In this document: positions 54,003 through 62,026 of the stretch, piece after piece | Numbering within the stretch: the first letter of the stretch is position 1 | Layout: each line of letters opens with the position of its first letter | Source of the DNA: Paractinoplanes toevensis | GTDB taxonomy: Bacteria > Actinomycetota > Actinomycetes > Mycobacteriales > Micromonosporaceae | Reading direction: 5' to 3' | Length of the DNA stretch: 64,000 bases | Assembly (NCBI RefSeq): GCF_018332695.1 | Contig: NZ_BOQN01000022.1 | Span: forward strand, 1-64,000 | Made by a program: the position numbers and the translations under genes | The notes under the pieces: model-generated | Database searches by the model: none | Told to the model about the DNA's origin: nothing | The model's input: only the letters and a program-made list of their open reading frames with translations

Positions 54003-54848
54003 TCAGCCCGCCAATACGTCTCGTACGTCCAGGCCGGCGAAAAGGTCGTTCTCGGGAAGCGGCGCACCGGTCGTGTCGTGCACCCGGACGAAGGTCTCGG
54101 TTCCCATGAGCTGTGCGAAGCGGTCCTTGCCCAGGCTGAGGAAGAGCGCGCCGTCGCTCTGGCTGGCGTGTGCCGCCAGGGCGTCGTATTTCTGGTCGCT
54201 CGCGACGCTGGTGTCGACCCAGGTGGTGATCTGGTCGTCCGGAAGCCCGATCGGGGGAAGCTCGGAAACATCGGTCTCGTCCCACCCCACGCCCGCCTCC
54301 CGCATCAGCGCCGCGACGTCGCGCATCCACGAATCGGGAACCGTGCTCCAATACACCTTGGCCGGTCGGCCGGACAGCTCGACCGCGGCCATCGTGACGC
54401 GGTGGGTCTGGATGTGGTCGGGGTGACCGTAGCCGCCGTTCTCGTCGTAGGTGACGATGACGTCCGGGCGGTATCGGCGGATCAACTCCGCCAGCCGCTG
54501 CGCGGCCTCGGCCACCGGGGTGGACCAGAACGATCCCGGTGCCGTGTTGGCGGGCCAGCCCATCATCCCGGAGTCGTGATAGCCCAGCGTCTCGAGGTGG
54601 GTGACCTTCAGGACAGCGCAGCTGGCGGCCAATTCCTGCCGGCGCGTGGCCACGACCGCCTCGGGGTTGTGGCCGGCCTCCCCCGGTTTGACGCCGGCCG
54701 GGCCGTCTCCGCAGCGGCCGTCGGTGCAGGTCACGACAACGGTGGTCACGCCCTCGGCCGCATAGCGGGCCAGCACGCCGCCGGTGCTGGTGGCCTCGTC
54801 ATCCGGGTGCGCGTGTACTGCCATCAGGGTCAAGCCACCGTTGTTCAC
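54003..54848 (-). CDS. PIG-L family deacetylase (MshB/Mca-like)
   Basis: 281 residues. Zinc motif AHPDDEAT near the N-terminus and the second metal motif ENGGYGHPDHIQTH, plus FSGxP-type end FVRVHDTTGAPLPENDLFAGL. This combination matches mycothiol-related enzymes: MshB (deacetylates GlcNAc-inositol) and Mca (cleaves mycothiol conjugates). The ENGGYxHPDH form is shared by both, so the exact role is open. A GTG start with GGTGGCGAGGTG-type upstream sequence is used. It lies between gene debris and the GH16 gene; no operon partner. Confidence 0.83.
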   Translation of the reverse strand: MNNGGLTLMAVHAHPDDEATSTGGVLARYAAEGVTTVVVTCTDGRCGDGPAGVKPGEAGHNPEAVVATRRQELAASCAVLKVTHLETLGYHDSGMMGWPANTAPGSFWSTPVAEAAQRLAELIRRYRPDVIVTYDENGGYGHPDHIQTHRVTMAAVELSGRPAKVYWSTVPDSWMRDVAALMREAGVGWDETDVSELPPIGLPDDQITTWVDTSVASDQKYDALAAHASQSDGALFLSLGKDRFAQLMGTETFVRVHDTTGAPLPENDLFAGLDVRDVLAG

Positions 54849-54906
54849 CTCGCCACCCTAGATCGCGGCAGTGGTCCTCGGCGGCGACTACCGGGGTGGC
54901 TGTGCC

Positions 54907-55680
54907 TCAGTACCTGGTGTATTTGGCCCAGTCGTAGGTGGCGGTCAGTTTCGTACCCGGGTAGGTGAAGGGCTTCAGCCAGCCGTCCACGCCGATGCCG
55001 GGCCAGAGGTTCATCATGATGCGTTGCGGGTGAGTGGGAAGCGGCCCGCGCGAGCCGTTCTCCTGGTGGACGAGCACTCCGTCGACGAACCAGTTGATGG
55101 TGCCGCGGTTCCACCACTCGAAGGCGTAGTTGTGATAGCCGGCCGAGGCGTCGAATCCCAGGTTGATGACGGTCTCGTGGCCGCCGACGCCGTTGGTGAA
55201 GTAGTTGAGTTGCACCTGGGTGGTGTTCTTGCCGAGGATCTCCACGTCGATCTCGTCCCAGGGCTGGCCGTCGCTGGGGCCGGTGTAGGTGAAGAAGGAC
55301 GTCACGGTGCCGGGGTTCTTGACGGCCTTCAGTCGCGCCTCGAAGCGGCCGTACGAGTACAGGTCGGTGGTGCGATATTCGCCGGCGGCGTACGGCTTGC
55401 CGGAGCAGCCGCCCGGGCACGACTGGGTGTCCAGGTTGAGGCCCGCGACGCCGCCGTTGATCCAGACGTGGTCAGCGCGCCAGCCGGCGTTGAACATGCT
55501 GCCGTTGCTGTAACCGTCGGCCTTGTACCAACGGCTGGTGTCGAAGGCGTTGAAGTTGTCGACGAAGCTGGGGCCGATGGCAGCCTCGGCCGGCACGACA
55601 CCGGTCGCTGTCACGGCCACGACCGCGCCGAGGATGGCGGCACCCAACGCTTCGAGGGCGCGAGCTCGCGTGATGAGCAT
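54907..55680 (-). CDS. GH16 secreted endo-beta-glucanase (licheninase-like)
   Basis: 257 residues. Signal peptide about 1-33 (ends AEA). GH16 jelly roll: FVDNFNAFDTSRWYKADGYSNGSMFNAGW, GEYRTTDLYSYGRFEARLKAVKNPGTVTSFFTYTGP, and the catalytic motif DEIDVEILG, with the nucleophile and acid/base Glu as in ExDxE, followed by HNYAFEWW. This short form with W-x-E-I-D-V-E is typical of 1,3-1,4-beta-glucanases. The ATG at 55680 has GGAG 6 nt upstream. Its promoter faces the GH26 gene; three LacI-type operators lie in the 234-bp gap. Confidence 0.92.
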   Translation of the reverse strand: MLITRARALEALGAAILGAVVAVTATGVVPAEAAIGPSFVDNFNAFDTSRWYKADGYSNGSMFNAGWRADHVWINGGVAGLNLDTQSCPGGCSGKPYAAGEYRTTDLYSYGRFEARLKAVKNPGTVTSFFTYTGPSDGQPWDEIDVEILGKNTTQVQLNYFTNGVGGHETVINLGFDASAGYHNYAFEWWNRGTINWFVDGVLVHQENGSRGPLPTHPQRIMMNLWPGIGVDGWLKPFTYPGTKLTATYDWAKYTRY

Positions 55681-55717
55681 TGAGGTCTCCAGTTCCCTCG
55701 GGATTAGACCATAAATT

Positions 55718-55729
55718 GGAAGCGCTTCC
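55718..55729. promoter_or_regulatory. LacI-type operator O1 (GGAAGCGCTTCC)
   Basis: Perfect 12-bp palindrome GGAAGCGCTTCC with central CpG, 38-49 bp upstream of the GH16 start. Same sequence as the operator at 55862. Typical for LacI/GalR-family regulators such as the one encoded downstream of GH26. Confidence 0.75.
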
Positions 55730-55861
55730 GGCCTATATCCATCGATAGATGTGACGAGTCTGTGACGCACAAGTTGCCGCTGTCAAGGTTCTCTGTCCCG
55801 TTCATGACGGCTTTCGAAACCTGGTCTTTACATCGACGAGCGTCGGAAGTACCTTTTGGCC

Positions 55862-55873
55862 GGAAGCGCTTCC
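55862..55873. promoter_or_regulatory. LacI-type operator O2 (GGAAGCGCTTCC)
   Basis: Identical to the operator at 55718, here 42-53 bp upstream of the GH26 start. The 144-bp centre-to-centre distance would allow DNA looping between the two divergent promoters. Confidence 0.75.
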
Positions 55874-55881
55874 AAACGTGC

Positions 55882-55893
55882 GAGAGCGCTCTC
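55882..55893. promoter_or_regulatory. LacI-type operator O3 (GAGAGCGCTCTC)
   Basis: Perfect 12-bp palindrome GAGAGCGCTCTC, 20 bp (two helical turns) centre-to-centre from O2 and 22-33 bp upstream of the GH26 start. The inner AGCGCT is shared with O1 and O2. It resembles the GGGAGCGCTCCC class bound by CebR-like repressors (from memory). Confidence 0.6.
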
Positions 55894-55914
55894 ACTCCCC
55901 TATTTGGAGGGTCT

Positions 55915-56961
55915 ATGCGGAGGCGAACACTGCTGGGCGCGGCTGCGGCAGCGGCGACGGTAGCGATGTCCGATGCCGGCGCCGCGAGCGCACACGGTCG
56001 ATCGGATCCGACTCGCTATCTGGGTGTGTTCCGGGAAGGATCTCCCACCACCATCGCCACCGATGTCGAGAACCTCTACGACGTCACCCCCGCGAGCGTG
56101 ATGTGGTTCGACAGTTGGGCGAGTGGCTTGGCCTTCCCGGTGCACGAGGCCAAGGAGCTGTGGCGGCACGGCGTCATGCCGCACTACACCTGGGAGCCGT
56201 GGAACACCGCCCTCGGCCCGAACGACCCCGGTCAGATCCACCTGCGGGACATCATCGACGGCACGTGGGACGCCTACATCAGGGCCCGAGCCGGAGAGTT
56301 CGCCGCCGTGCGGCTGCCGATCCTGGTCCGCTGGGGACACGAGTTCAACGGCAACTGGTATCCGTGGGGGATCGCGAACAACAACGCCGACCCTTCGCTG
56401 TACGTGCGGGCGTACCGGCACGTCCACGACCTCACCGTGGCCGCCGGCGCGCGAAACGTGCAATGGGTGTGGGCGTACAACAACGGGTCCTCACCGGACG
56501 AGGCCTACAACGACCCGGCCGTCGCCTATCCCGGCGACAAATACGTCGACTGGGTCGGTATCGACGGCTACAACTGGGGCTTCGGCCCGTCGTGGGACCC
56601 GGCCGGCGACCATTGGGCGAGCTTCGACGCGACCTTCGCCACCGCGTACGCCAAGGCGCGCGCCGTCGCGCCGCGCCGGCCCGTGATGCTCGGCGAGTTC
56701 GCGTCCAGCGAGGACGGCGGCGACAAGGCCCAGTGGTTCAGGGACATGACCGCGACGCTGCGCTCGGGCGCGTACCCCGACCTCAAGCTGCTCACCTACT
56801 TCGACCTGACCAAGGAAGAGGCGTGGTCGCCGAACTCGTCGCCGGCCGCGCTGGCCGCCTTCACCTCGTGGGTGCGGACGAGGTCCATGAGAGGGTGCGG
56901 CGCGGACCTCGCCCGCGTCGCCGCGAACTACGCCCGTTCCCGGCCGGCGGCGTCGCTCTGA
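55915..56961 (+). CDS. GH26 secreted endo-beta-mannanase/glucanase
   Basis: 348 residues. Short signal with RRRT start (MRRRTLLGAAAAAATVAMSDAGAASA), Tat-like but without the full motif. GH26 barrel: YLGVFREGSP, VMWFDSWASG, PHYTWEPW, acid/base Glu in RWGHEFNGNWYPWG, VQWVWAYNNGS, DWVGIDGYNWG, and nucleophile Glu in PVMLGEFASSE. GH26 members hydrolyse mannan or mixed-linkage glucan; pairing with a GH16 licheninase-like enzyme favours the latter (inference). GGAGG lies 4-5 nt before the ATG at 55915. Controlled by O2/O3; convergent with the LacI gene. Confidence 0.9.
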   Translation: MRRRTLLGAAAAAATVAMSDAGAASAHGRSDPTRYLGVFREGSPTTIATDVENLYDVTPASVMWFDSWASGLAFPVHEAKELWRHGVMPHYTWEPWNTALGPNDPGQIHLRDIIDGTWDAYIRARAGEFAAVRLPILVRWGHEFNGNWYPWGIANNNADPSLYVRAYRHVHDLTVAAGARNVQWVWAYNNGSSPDEAYNDPAVAYPGDKYVDWVGIDGYNWGFGPSWDPAGDHWASFDATFATAYAKARAVAPRRPVMLGEFASSEDGGDKAQWFRDMTATLRSGAYPDLKLLTYFDLTKEEAWSPNSSPAALAAFTSWVRTRSMRGCGADLARVAANYARSRPAASL

Positions 56962-56984
56962 GCGGGCGGGTCCGGCCGGTGTCG

Positions 56985-57998
56985 TCAGGCCGAGTCCCGC
57001 ACGACCACGTTGGTGGGCAGGATGAACGGTTCGGGCCGCTCGCCGTTGAGCAGTTCGATCAGCATGCGCGTGGCCTCGCGACCCAGCGCCTGCACCGGCT
57101 GACGAATCGTGGTGAGCTTCGGATCGGTGTGCATCGCGATGGGCAGGTCGTCGAAACCCATCACCGCCACGTCACCGGGCACCGACCGGCCCGCATCGCG
57201 TAACACTCGCAGGGCCCCGGCCGCCATGTTGTCGTTCGCGGCGATCACGGCGTCCAGGTCCGGGTGCGAGCTCAGCAACGCGCGCATCGCGGCGGCGCCG
57301 CCGATCTCCATGAAGTCGCCGGGCTCGGTGGCGTACGGCGCGAGCCCGGCCAGCGTCAGCGCCTCGGCATAGCCGCGCCGGCGCTCCCGGCCCACCGCGG
57401 TGTCGTCCGGTCCGGTAATCATGGCGATGCGGCGGCGACCACCGCGCAGCAGATGTTCGGTGGCCGCACGCGCCCCGCCCGCGTTGTCCACCTCGACGTA
57501 GAAGGGCGGCGTTTCCCGCATCGGCAGCCCGATGAAAACGGTGGGCAGTCCCGACCGCGTCGCGATGTCGATCAGCGGATCGTCGCCGCGCAGTGCTACC
57601 AGCATCACCCCGTCGGCACCCCGCGTCTGCAGGAAGGTCTCCAGCCGCTGCTGGCCGTGACCGGTAGTGGCCAGACTCAGCACCAGGTGCAGGTCGGTCT
57701 TCTCCAACGCGGTGCAGGCACCGACGATGATCTGCCCGAAGAACGGATCGGCGAACACGCCCGGTCCATCGCCGGAGACCGCCAGCACCACCACACCCGT
57801 CTGACGGGTCGCCAGCGTCCGCGCAGCCCGATTCGGCGTATACCCGAGCTCACGGATCGCCTTCTGGACCGCGTCCCGCTTGGCGCGGCTGACGTGCGGG
57901 CCGTTGTTGATCACCCGGGATGCCACCGTACGGGACACCTTCGCGCGCGCGGCGACCTCGTCGAGCGTCGGCGGCCGGGACGAGGCCGTTGACGACAT
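56985..57998 (-). CDS. LacI-family transcriptional regulator
   Basis: 337 residues. HTH PTLDEVAARAKVSRTVASRVINNGPHVSRAKRDAVQKAIRELGYTPNRAARTLATRQTG, with the hinge helix PNRAARTL that inserts at a central CpG, then the periplasmic-binding-like sensor (GADGVMLVALRGDDP; GRRRIAMITGPDD; DLDAVIAANDNMAAGALRVLRDAGRSVPGDVAVMGFDD). It sits beside the GH26/GH16 pair, whose shared promoter has three CpG-centred palindromes. So it probably represses them until an oligosaccharide from glucan or mannan binds (inference). The ATG at 57998 lacks a strong ribosome site. Confidence 0.93.
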   Translation of the reverse strand: MSSTASSRPPTLDEVAARAKVSRTVASRVINNGPHVSRAKRDAVQKAIRELGYTPNRAARTLATRQTGVVVLAVSGDGPGVFADPFFGQIIVGACTALEKTDLHLVLSLATTGHGQQRLETFLQTRGADGVMLVALRGDDPLIDIATRSGLPTVFIGLPMRETPPFYVEVDNAGGARAATEHLLRGGRRRIAMITGPDDTAVGRERRRGYAEALTLAGLAPYATEPGDFMEIGGAAAMRALLSSHPDLDAVIAANDNMAAGALRVLRDAGRSVPGDVAVMGFDDLPIAMHTDPKLTTIRQPVQALGREATRMLIELLNGERPEPFILPTNVVVRDSA

Positions 57999-58638
57999 GT
58001 GCAGCCCTTCCGCTCGAACCGATCGCCGGGCAAGGCGGGTGCCCGGTCGACCTAGCCCAGCGATACTAGGCTAGCCGCGTGCGCGCCGCCCCAGGCGTGC
58101 AGACCGAACTCTGGAACGAGACCCAGCGCCTGCTCGAACCCGAGGTCGGGTGACCGAACTCCCGGCCGCTGGTCAGCGGAGCATCAGGGTGCCGCCATCG
58201 ACGGCGAACACACCTGGCCGGTCAGGAAACGGGCGCCGTCGGAGGCCACCGCCCGTACCGGATCCGGAGCTGGCCCAGGCGGGGCCGGTCCACCCGCCGT
58301 AGTCGTCGAAGATCAGCGCGCGCATGGGCTCACGCATACCTCAACCCGCCGTCGATCGCCGACGTCGCGGGCGCGCAGATGTTCGCGACAGCTGCGGTGG
58401 GACGCGAGGTGATCTTCATGGACTCGTCGGCGTCCGGCTTCGGTCTGGCGTACGCCACGGGAGCCAAGTTCTGCCGGTGAGATCACCAACCGCCCTCCCC
58501 CTTTCGAGGTAGGGAGGACCCCACCTCGGCGTGAGGGGTTGGCCACCTGGCCTTCGGGGGTTTGCTCTGTCGTTGGCGTAGGCGACGGACCGGCAGCATC
58601 GTCCCAGTCAGAACGCCCCCGATATTTAGGACAATGAC
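57999..58638. other. Region of gene debris (oxidoreductase fragments)
   Basis: Several short protein-like pieces occur without full genes. GVQTELWNETQRLLEPEVG ends at about 58153 (plus). The end of an SDR (RFLTGQV and, in another frame, FAVDGGTLMLR) lies on the minus strand near 58170-58235. MRALIFDDYGGWTGPAW, like the start of an alcohol dehydrogenase/quinone reductase, lies on the minus strand near 58275-58325. A plus-strand tail YLNPPSIADVAGAQMF...SASGFGLAYATGAKFCR ends near 58481. These look like leftovers of deletions. The LacI promoter lies at the left end and the promoter of the repeat protein at the right end. Confidence 0.5.
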
Positions 58639-58908
58639 ATGAGCATGTGGCACAGCGCCCACCGCGGCGGCAACGACTGCTTCGATCCCGGCCGCGAGCG
58701 GTTCGTCGGCTGGGGGCGCGGACACGAGCCGCACCACAACGGCGGCTGGGGCAATCAAGGTTGCGACGAGGGCGGTCGCTGGGGCGGCGTCCAGGACTGC
58801 GACGACGGCGGCCGCTGGGGCGGCATCCAGGGCGGCCTCCAGGACTGCCACGACGGCGGTCGCGGTTTGATCAGTTTCGACCACAACTCGTTCCTGGTCT
58901 GCCACTGA
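58639..58908 (+). CDS. Small Gly/Trp/Cys/His-rich repeat protein
   Basis: 89 residues, no signal peptide. Three tandem units of the form C-[DH]-[ED]-G-G-R-W-G-G-x-Q at about residues 42-76, preceded by a His-rich stretch (GRGHEPHHNGGW). In total five Cys, seven His and many Asp. The DNA repeat has a period of about 33-45 bp. It is supported as a real gene by AGGA 7 nt before the ATG, very high third-position GC, and a perfect 12-bp terminator hairpin 12 bp after the stop. No known family is recognised. Spaced Cys/His/Asp suggest metal binding, or a precursor peptide; no partner enzyme is adjacent. Confidence 0.6.
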   Translation: MSMWHSAHRGGNDCFDPGRERFVGWGRGHEPHHNGGWGNQGCDEGGRWGGVQDCDDGGRWGGIQGGLQDCHDGGRGLISFDHNSFLVCH

Positions 58909-58920
58909 CGACGGGCACGG

Positions 58921-58948
58921 GTAGCCGCCGGCTTCGGCCGGCGGCTAC
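58921..58948 (+). terminator. Strong hairpin terminator
   Basis: GTAGCCGCCGGC and GCCGGCGGCTAC form a perfect 12-bp stem closed by a TTCG tetraloop, 12 bp after the repeat-protein stop. This is the strongest terminator-like structure noticed in the window. Confidence 0.8.
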
Positions 58949-58981
58949 CGAGCCGCCGACCCGTATCTGATGGAGGTCACG

Positions 58982-60103
58982 ATGACCGTGACGAAGGACC
59001 TGGTGGTCCGGGACGACCTGCGGGAAGTTGTCGACCTGGTGTTGCGCGGGGCCGAGGCCAACGCCCGGCACGATCTCGTACGCCGGATGCGCGTGGCCGC
59101 GGACGAGGTGGCTGCCGCGCGCCCGGCCGAGCCCATCGCCGAAGCGGTGGTAGGCGCCCTGCAGTCGTTGGAGGTCGACCTTCGTATCCGCCGGGCCGCC
59201 TTGGCCGACCCCGGCCGCGCGGCCCGGCTGGCCGCCGAGGCACGGCACGCCGAGGTACGCCTGCGAGAGTTTCAGGAGCGCACCGTCCGGTGGCCGCGAG
59301 TGCTCGGCGATGCCTTGGCGGCGACCGATTCGGACATCGAGTTCGCCGTTCACAACTGGCTGCGCGCCCTGCTCGATGAGGGCACCGTGGCGATCGAAAC
59401 GCAGGGGCTGACGGGCGACGATCTCGATCGCTGGCTGCGAAAGCGCCTGGTGGCCGAGACCGAGGCGGTGCATCGCGCGTTGCGCCTGGCGGCGCGCGGG
59501 ATCGGTGAGCGGGTTGCCTCCTCGATCGGGCTGAGCGAGCCGGTGCCGCCGGTTTCCCTTGACCTGGAGCCGCCGGCCGAACTGGTGGCCTACATCCACC
59601 GCGGTCCGCGGGCCCTGTCCGATCAACAGGCCCTGGCTACCCGGCTGGTCGGTGTTGTCATGCCGACCTACAGCGGCGTCATGCTCGCCCTCTTCCTCCC
59701 TCGGCTTCTCGGTATCGAGATGTCGCTGTGGCCGACCGTGATCGGAGCAGCGGCCGGCGCGGTGGGTATGGGCGGGGCCGCCGTGGCCGGGGAGAGGCAA
59801 CGGCAACGCAGCCGGCGCAATGTGGAGAGCGCCAGTGAGCTGCGGTCGCTGATCGACGCATTCCGGATGGCCGTCAGCAAGCGGGTGCGCGACGGTGTTC
59901 GCGCCATCGAGCAGCAAATGCATGCCGGCCTGAACGAGGTGGTGACGAACGAGTCCCGCCGGCTGTCCGGGATGGCCGATGCGGCACGGCGCGCGGCCGG
60001 CGAGAGCGAACGGCTGCAGGAGGCCTTGGCCGAGATCGAGTTGGACCTCGCCTCCGTGCATGAGCTGCGGCAGCGTGCTCAGCGGTTCAGTTGGGCCGGC
60101 TGA
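58982..60103 (+). CDS. Dynamin-like stalk/membrane-anchor protein lacking the GTPase domain
   Basis: 373 residues. Long helices (about 1-215; LREVVDLVLRGAEANARHDLVRRMRVAADEV, ALQSLEVDLRIRRAAL), a membrane hairpin (about 220-265; GVVMPTYSGVMLALFLPRLLGIEMSLWPTVIGAAAGAVGMGG), then a basic ERQRQRSRRNVESASELRSLIDAFRMAVSKRVRDGVRAIEQQM and a coiled-coil end. This order matches the C-terminal half of actinobacterial dynamin-like GTPases as I recall them. The N-terminal G-domain (GKS motif) is absent and nothing resembling it precedes the gene. GGAGGT lies 4 nt before the ATG at 58982. It could partner a GTPase encoded elsewhere, or be a relic. Its stop abuts the convergent kinase stop with no gap. 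Confidence 0.6.
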   Translation: MTVTKDLVVRDDLREVVDLVLRGAEANARHDLVRRMRVAADEVAAARPAEPIAEAVVGALQSLEVDLRIRRAALADPGRAARLAAEARHAEVRLREFQERTVRWPRVLGDALAATDSDIEFAVHNWLRALLDEGTVAIETQGLTGDDLDRWLRKRLVAETEAVHRALRLAARGIGERVASSIGLSEPVPPVSLDLEPPAELVAYIHRGPRALSDQQALATRLVGVVMPTYSGVMLALFLPRLLGIEMSLWPTVIGAAAGAVGMGGAAVAGERQRQRSRRNVESASELRSLIDAFRMAVSKRVRDGVRAIEQQMHAGLNEVVTNESRRLSGMADAARRAAGESERLQEALAEIELDLASVHELRQRAQRFSWAG

Positions 60104-62026
60104 CTACCGCGCGCACCGGGTGACCGGCACCCAGCCGTCGACTCGCGTGCCGGCGGCTGGATCCGAGCGCACCTCGACCATGCCGCCCAGGGCCCTGACC
60201 CGAGCCGTCATGTTCTGCAGACCTCGGCCCGGGACGTCGGTGTTCGCGGCCATGTCCCAGCCCGGGCCGTCGTCGTGCACACCGAACTCCAGGCGGTCGT
60301 CGCCGCGGTTGAGGATGAGTCGGATCGGCGCGCCGGGCGCGTACCTGCGGGCATTGTTCACCGCTTCGAGGCAGCAGAACCAGACGGCCGTCTCGATCGC
60401 GGCCGGGAATCGCCGGCCGGCCGGCATACCGACGGGAGTGACGCTCAGGCCCAGTTCGGCCTCCAGCGCCTCGACCAGCCCGAACTGTGCGAGCCGGGGT
60501 GGGGTCACGCCCGTCGCCGTACGCATCAGGATGGACTCCGCCTCGTCGAGGCGGGCCGTGAGCCGGTCGAGGTGGGCCTCGGCCGCCTCGGTGCCGGTGC
60601 TGACCCGGTGCTCAGCCAGGCCGATCGCCAGTCGCAGCGAGACCAGGTGGTGCTGGGCGCCGTCGTGCAGGTCCCGTTCGATGCGGCGACGTTCGGCATC
60701 CATCTCGGCCACCAGCCGCTGGCGCGAGCGAGCAATTTCCGCCGAGTGCGCCCGGACGGCCCGCAGTTGGCGTTCCAGTTCGACCCGCAGGCGGTACGCC
60801 TCGAGCACCGTGCCGAGGCTGTCGGCCACGTCAGCCACCAGCCGGGAACGGTAGGTATCCGGCCCCATCGTGGCCGAGCGGTCCACCGTGATCGAGCCAA
60901 GCCGTTCGCCACCGCGGGTGATGGGCAGGGTGACCAGGGCTTCGTCCTCGCTCGCACCGGGGCGGGTCCAGGCGTACGTGCGTTCGGACAGCCCGGGTCG
61001 CACCACGCTCAGCCGGCACACGTGCGCTCCCAGGCCGCGCCCGACCGCCTCGGTCACGCGGGTCAGATCGGTGGCGTCCAGGGGGCTCGTCCGCGTCATC
61101 GCGCCGATGCGCGCCAGCACGCTGTAGGGCGTCGGCCGACGCCCGTAGAGCAGGCGGTTCAGACGACGCTCGACGCGAACATGGACAGGACGCAGGAGTA
61201 CGGCCACCGGCACCGCCGCGACCGGGGCGGACACCACCGTGTGCAGGACCACGAACAGGCCACCCATCAGAACGGTGACCAGAGCAACGACCAGGACCGT
61301 GCCGAGCCGGCGTTGGACGGCCTGCAATGACGCGCGCCGGCTCGCGGTGATCGCGACCGTGACCGGTACGAGATGGCTGAACCAGACCAGCGGCGCCGGA
61401 TCCCGTACGGCCGGGAAGGGGACGAAGACCAGCAGCAGCACCGCCATGATCACGGCCGCGCTGACCAGGATGCCGAAGAGCAGGCGGATCCGTGCACGCT
61501 CGATCGCCGTCAGGTCGTCACGTCCCCGGTGCCGCAGGAACACCAGGGCCAGGGCCGGCAGCACCGCACCGAAGAGCGCGACCTGGCTCAGCGTCGGCGG
61601 GAACGCCGCTGCGACGGCCGCACCGAGCGCGGCGATCGCCCCGACCGTCACCACGATCTCGTCGCGGCCGGGGCCGCGTGGTCCACCGGTCGGTGGGTAG
61701 GACAACAGCGCGCAGGCGAAGGCGCCCAGGGAAACCGCCGGGAGAATGAAGTCACCGGTGATCACCGGGCCGAGGTCTGATCCGGCGCCGGCCAGCAGGG
61801 CGAGAGCGAACGGCCGCATCGAGCGATCCCGGTGCCCGGAGATCAGGATCGCGGCGCCGAGGACGAGTGTGAGCAGCCCGCAGCCGAGCTTCGTCATGGT
61901 CCCGGCGCCGGGATGGTCGTGACCCGAGGCGAGCAGGAAAATCTCGATCAGGAGACGGCCGAACGCCAGCAACCCACAGATCAAGCCCATGCTTCCGTAC
62001 GCGACACGGAGAACACGCGAAGTCAC
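60104..62026 (-). CDS. NarL-type membrane sensor histidine kinase
   Basis: 640 residues. About nine membrane helices (1-290), a GAF-like domain (about 325-430; GLGAHVCRLSVVRPGLSERTYAWTR), then HisKA_3 with phospho-acceptor His454 (RRIERDLHDGAQHHLVSLRLAIGLAEHRV) and a HATPase_c domain (CCLEAVNNARRYAPGAP; FGVHDDGPGWDMAANTDVPGRGLQNMTARVRALGG). The GTG at 62026 overlaps the stop of the degenerate kinase (GTGA). Third gene of the response regulator - pseudokinase - kinase operon; it is the only member with an intact phosphorylation His, so it should phosphorylate the regulator. Confidence 0.9.
   Translation of the reverse strand: MTSRVLRVAYGSMGLICGLLAFGRLLIEIFLLASGHDHPGAGTMTKLGCGLLTLVLGAAILISGHRDRSMRPFALALLAGAGSDLGPVITGDFILPAVSLGAFACALLSYPPTGGPRGPGRDEIVVTVGAIAALGAAVAAAFPPTLSQVALFGAVLPALALVFLRHRGRDDLTAIERARIRLLFGILVSAAVIMAVLLLVFVPFPAVRDPAPLVWFSHLVPVTVAITASRRASLQAVQRRLGTVLVVALVTVLMGGLFVVLHTVVSAPVAAVPVAVLLRPVHVRVERRLNRLLYGRRPTPYSVLARIGAMTRTSPLDATDLTRVTEAVGRGLGAHVCRLSVVRPGLSERTYAWTRPGASEDEALVTLPITRGGERLGSITVDRSATMGPDTYRSRLVADVADSLGTVLEAYRLRVELERQLRAVRAHSAEIARSRQRLVAEMDAERRRIERDLHDGAQHHLVSLRLAIGLAEHRVSTGTEAAEAHLDRLTARLDEAESILMRTATGVTPPRLAQFGLVEALEAELGLSVTPVGMPAGRRFPAAIETAVWFCCLEAVNNARRYAPGAPIRLILNRGDDRLEFGVHDDGPGWDMAANTDVPGRGLQNMTARVRALGGMVEVRSDPAAGTRVDGWVPVTRCAR

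Noticed and set aside
58483..58905. Minus-strand Ala/Val-rich frame opposite the repeat protein
   Set aside because: Its Ala-Val repeats are the reverse reading of the CDxGGRWGG repeats. The plus strand has the ribosome site and the terminator just after its stop.
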